A DNA stretch of 7,830 nucleotides from JAIOQA01 sp035493675 (GTDB lineage: Bacteria > Myxococcota_A > Polyangia > Haliangiales > Haliangiaceae). Location of the stretch: assembly GCA_035493675.1 (NCBI GenBank), contig DATJIA010000399.1:1-7830 (forward strand), written 5' to 3'. Made by a program: the position numbers and the translations under genes. Below are positions 6,394-7,830 of the stretch, piece after piece (within the stretch, counting starts at the first letter, position 1; each line of letters opens with the position of its first letter). The notes under the pieces were generated by a model. That model was not told the DNA's origin and searched no databases. It worked only from the letters and a program-made list of their open reading frames with translations.

Positions 6394-7370
6394 TCACCGC
6401 CGCGGCATGACCATGACCTGCGCCGGCACGACCTGGACCGCGACGCCGGGCGGCAAGCCCTCGACCACGACCGGCGCGGTGTGCGGTTTTGCGACATCCG
6501 ACGCGCTGACCGCGACCTGCGCCGTCAGCCCGCTCGCGACCACGCGCTCGACGCCGCGCAGCCCGCCGGCGAGCACCACCTCGACCTCGGCCGGCTCGAT
6601 CTTCACGCGCGACGGATCGACGTCGCCCGTGAGCGCGATCCTCACCGGGCCGACGCGGCGATTGACCATGATCTCCTCGAGCGAGACCGGCACGGTGACG
6701 CGATCCGGCGCGACCTCGACGCCGTCGGGCGGCACCAGCTGGACCTCGACCGAGAACGACTCGCTGCGGCCGTCGAGGCGGATCTCTTCGGTGCGGATCG
6801 AGCTGAGCGCGCTGATCACGCCCTCGGGGCCGCGCGCGGTCACCGGCGGCAACGTCTTCTTCGTCTCGGTCTCGTCGACGCGGAAGCCGTGCATCGCGCG
6901 GCCCGCGTAGACCGGCTCGATCTGCACGCCCTTGGTGCGGACGCGCTCGAACGCGACGCGCACGACCTTCGGCGTGATCGAGGTCAACGTCAGCCCCGCC
7001 GGCAGCTCGATCATGTCGGGCGTGATCGCGACCTCGCCGGCCTGCGTGTGGGTGAGATCCAGGTTGATGCGATCGAGCTCGCGCTCGTCGAAGTGACGGA
7101 TCCGGTTCCACGGGCCGCGCACCGTGATGCGCACGGCGTCGACGCGTTCGCTGACCAGCACCTTGTCGTCGGGCAGCGTGTAGCTGACGCCGACCCGCGC
7201 GACGATCTCGCGCTCCTGCCCGGTGTTGACCAGGATGAAGACCGTCAGCGCGAGCACGAGGCTCACGAACTTGAGGCCGAGGTTGTCGAACAACGCGCCG
7301 CGCAGGTACGCGCGCGCGCGTTCGCCGAGCGGCGGCAGCTCCGGCTGTTGCTGCATCTCGCCGCGCCACA

Positions 7371-7374
<4 letters not shown>
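6394..7374 (-). CDS. ybbR: YbbR-domain membrane protein (CdaR-like, partner of diadenylate cyclase)
   Basis: This 326-residue protein has one N-terminal membrane segment (about 34-50, LKFVSLVLALTVFILVN) preceded by a charged cytoplasmic stretch. An extracytoplasmic part follows, with about three consecutive YbbR-type beta-rich domains (about 55-143, 146-235 and 240-325). The domain ends show the recurring pattern of alternating Val after Pro-x-x-Val: PKVVRVAFE, PDRVTVPVS and PAQVMVMPRR. In Firmicutes CdaR is encoded beside CdaA and modulates c-di-AMP synthesis; the same role here is inferred from gene order. The first ATG (7374-7372) overlaps the cdaA TGA as ATGA, and a second ATG follows immediately (7371-7369). 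The upstream GAGGGAG at 7391-7385 favours a start here. The domain number is my reading of divergent repeats and could be off by one. Confidence 0.9.

Positions 7375-7830
<456 letters not shown>

Noticed and set aside
6273..6497. Small minus-strand frame reading through the inverted repeat (GEEEQGQGPEPGARSQSQ)
   Set aside because: The peptide simply translates the CCAGNNN array and the antisense frame of the ybbR end. No start signal or family resemblance.

Overview
This GC-rich window (about 70% by eye) looks chromosomal. It most resembles a Gram-negative deltaproteobacterium or myxobacterium-type organism (Myxococcota). The basis is the mix of lipobox lipoproteins, a long cysteine-repeat surface protein with a lamin-tail domain, and a cdaA-ybbR-glmM cluster. 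This assignment is inference from gene content, not a database match. Every gene I can support lies on the minus strand, so transcription runs from the right edge to the left. Long open frames on the plus strand are shadows caused by the base composition.

Right part (7830 to 4800), nucleotide second messenger and cell-wall precursor genes: the 3' portion of a diadenylate cyclase gene (cdaA) overlaps ybbR (cdaR) by ATGA. After a 221-base gap comes glmM (phosphoglucosamine mutase). Nine bases later comes nnr, a bifunctional NAD(P)HX epimerase/dehydratase. CdaA makes c-di-AMP, YbbR/CdaR is its membrane-anchored partner, and GlmM makes glucosamine-1-phosphate for UDP-GlcNAc, peptidoglycan and LPS. 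In Firmicutes these three are known to interact. Nnr is a metabolite-repair enzyme.

The ybbR-glmM gap (6191-6389) is filled almost edge to edge by an unusual non-coding element. It is a near-perfect large inverted repeat built from phased 7-base CCAGNNN units, with a GTCAGAG sub-array and a small perfect hairpin near its centre. It is the most unexpected structure in the window.

Middle (3310 to 3130): a 175-base intergenic region after nnr holds two tight hairpins (probable terminator or repetitive element), then a 9-bp GC hairpin flanked by a 14-base imperfect inverted repeat, just upstream of the next gene.

Left part (3132 to 1): a 1005-residue predicted lipoprotein has eleven tandem eight-cysteine modules of about 61 residues, a beta-sandwich-like segment and a C-terminal lamin-tail domain. 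After 26 bases comes the start of a second predicted lipoprotein, cut by the window edge. These two look like a cell-surface unit unrelated in function to the c-di-AMP/glmM genes.
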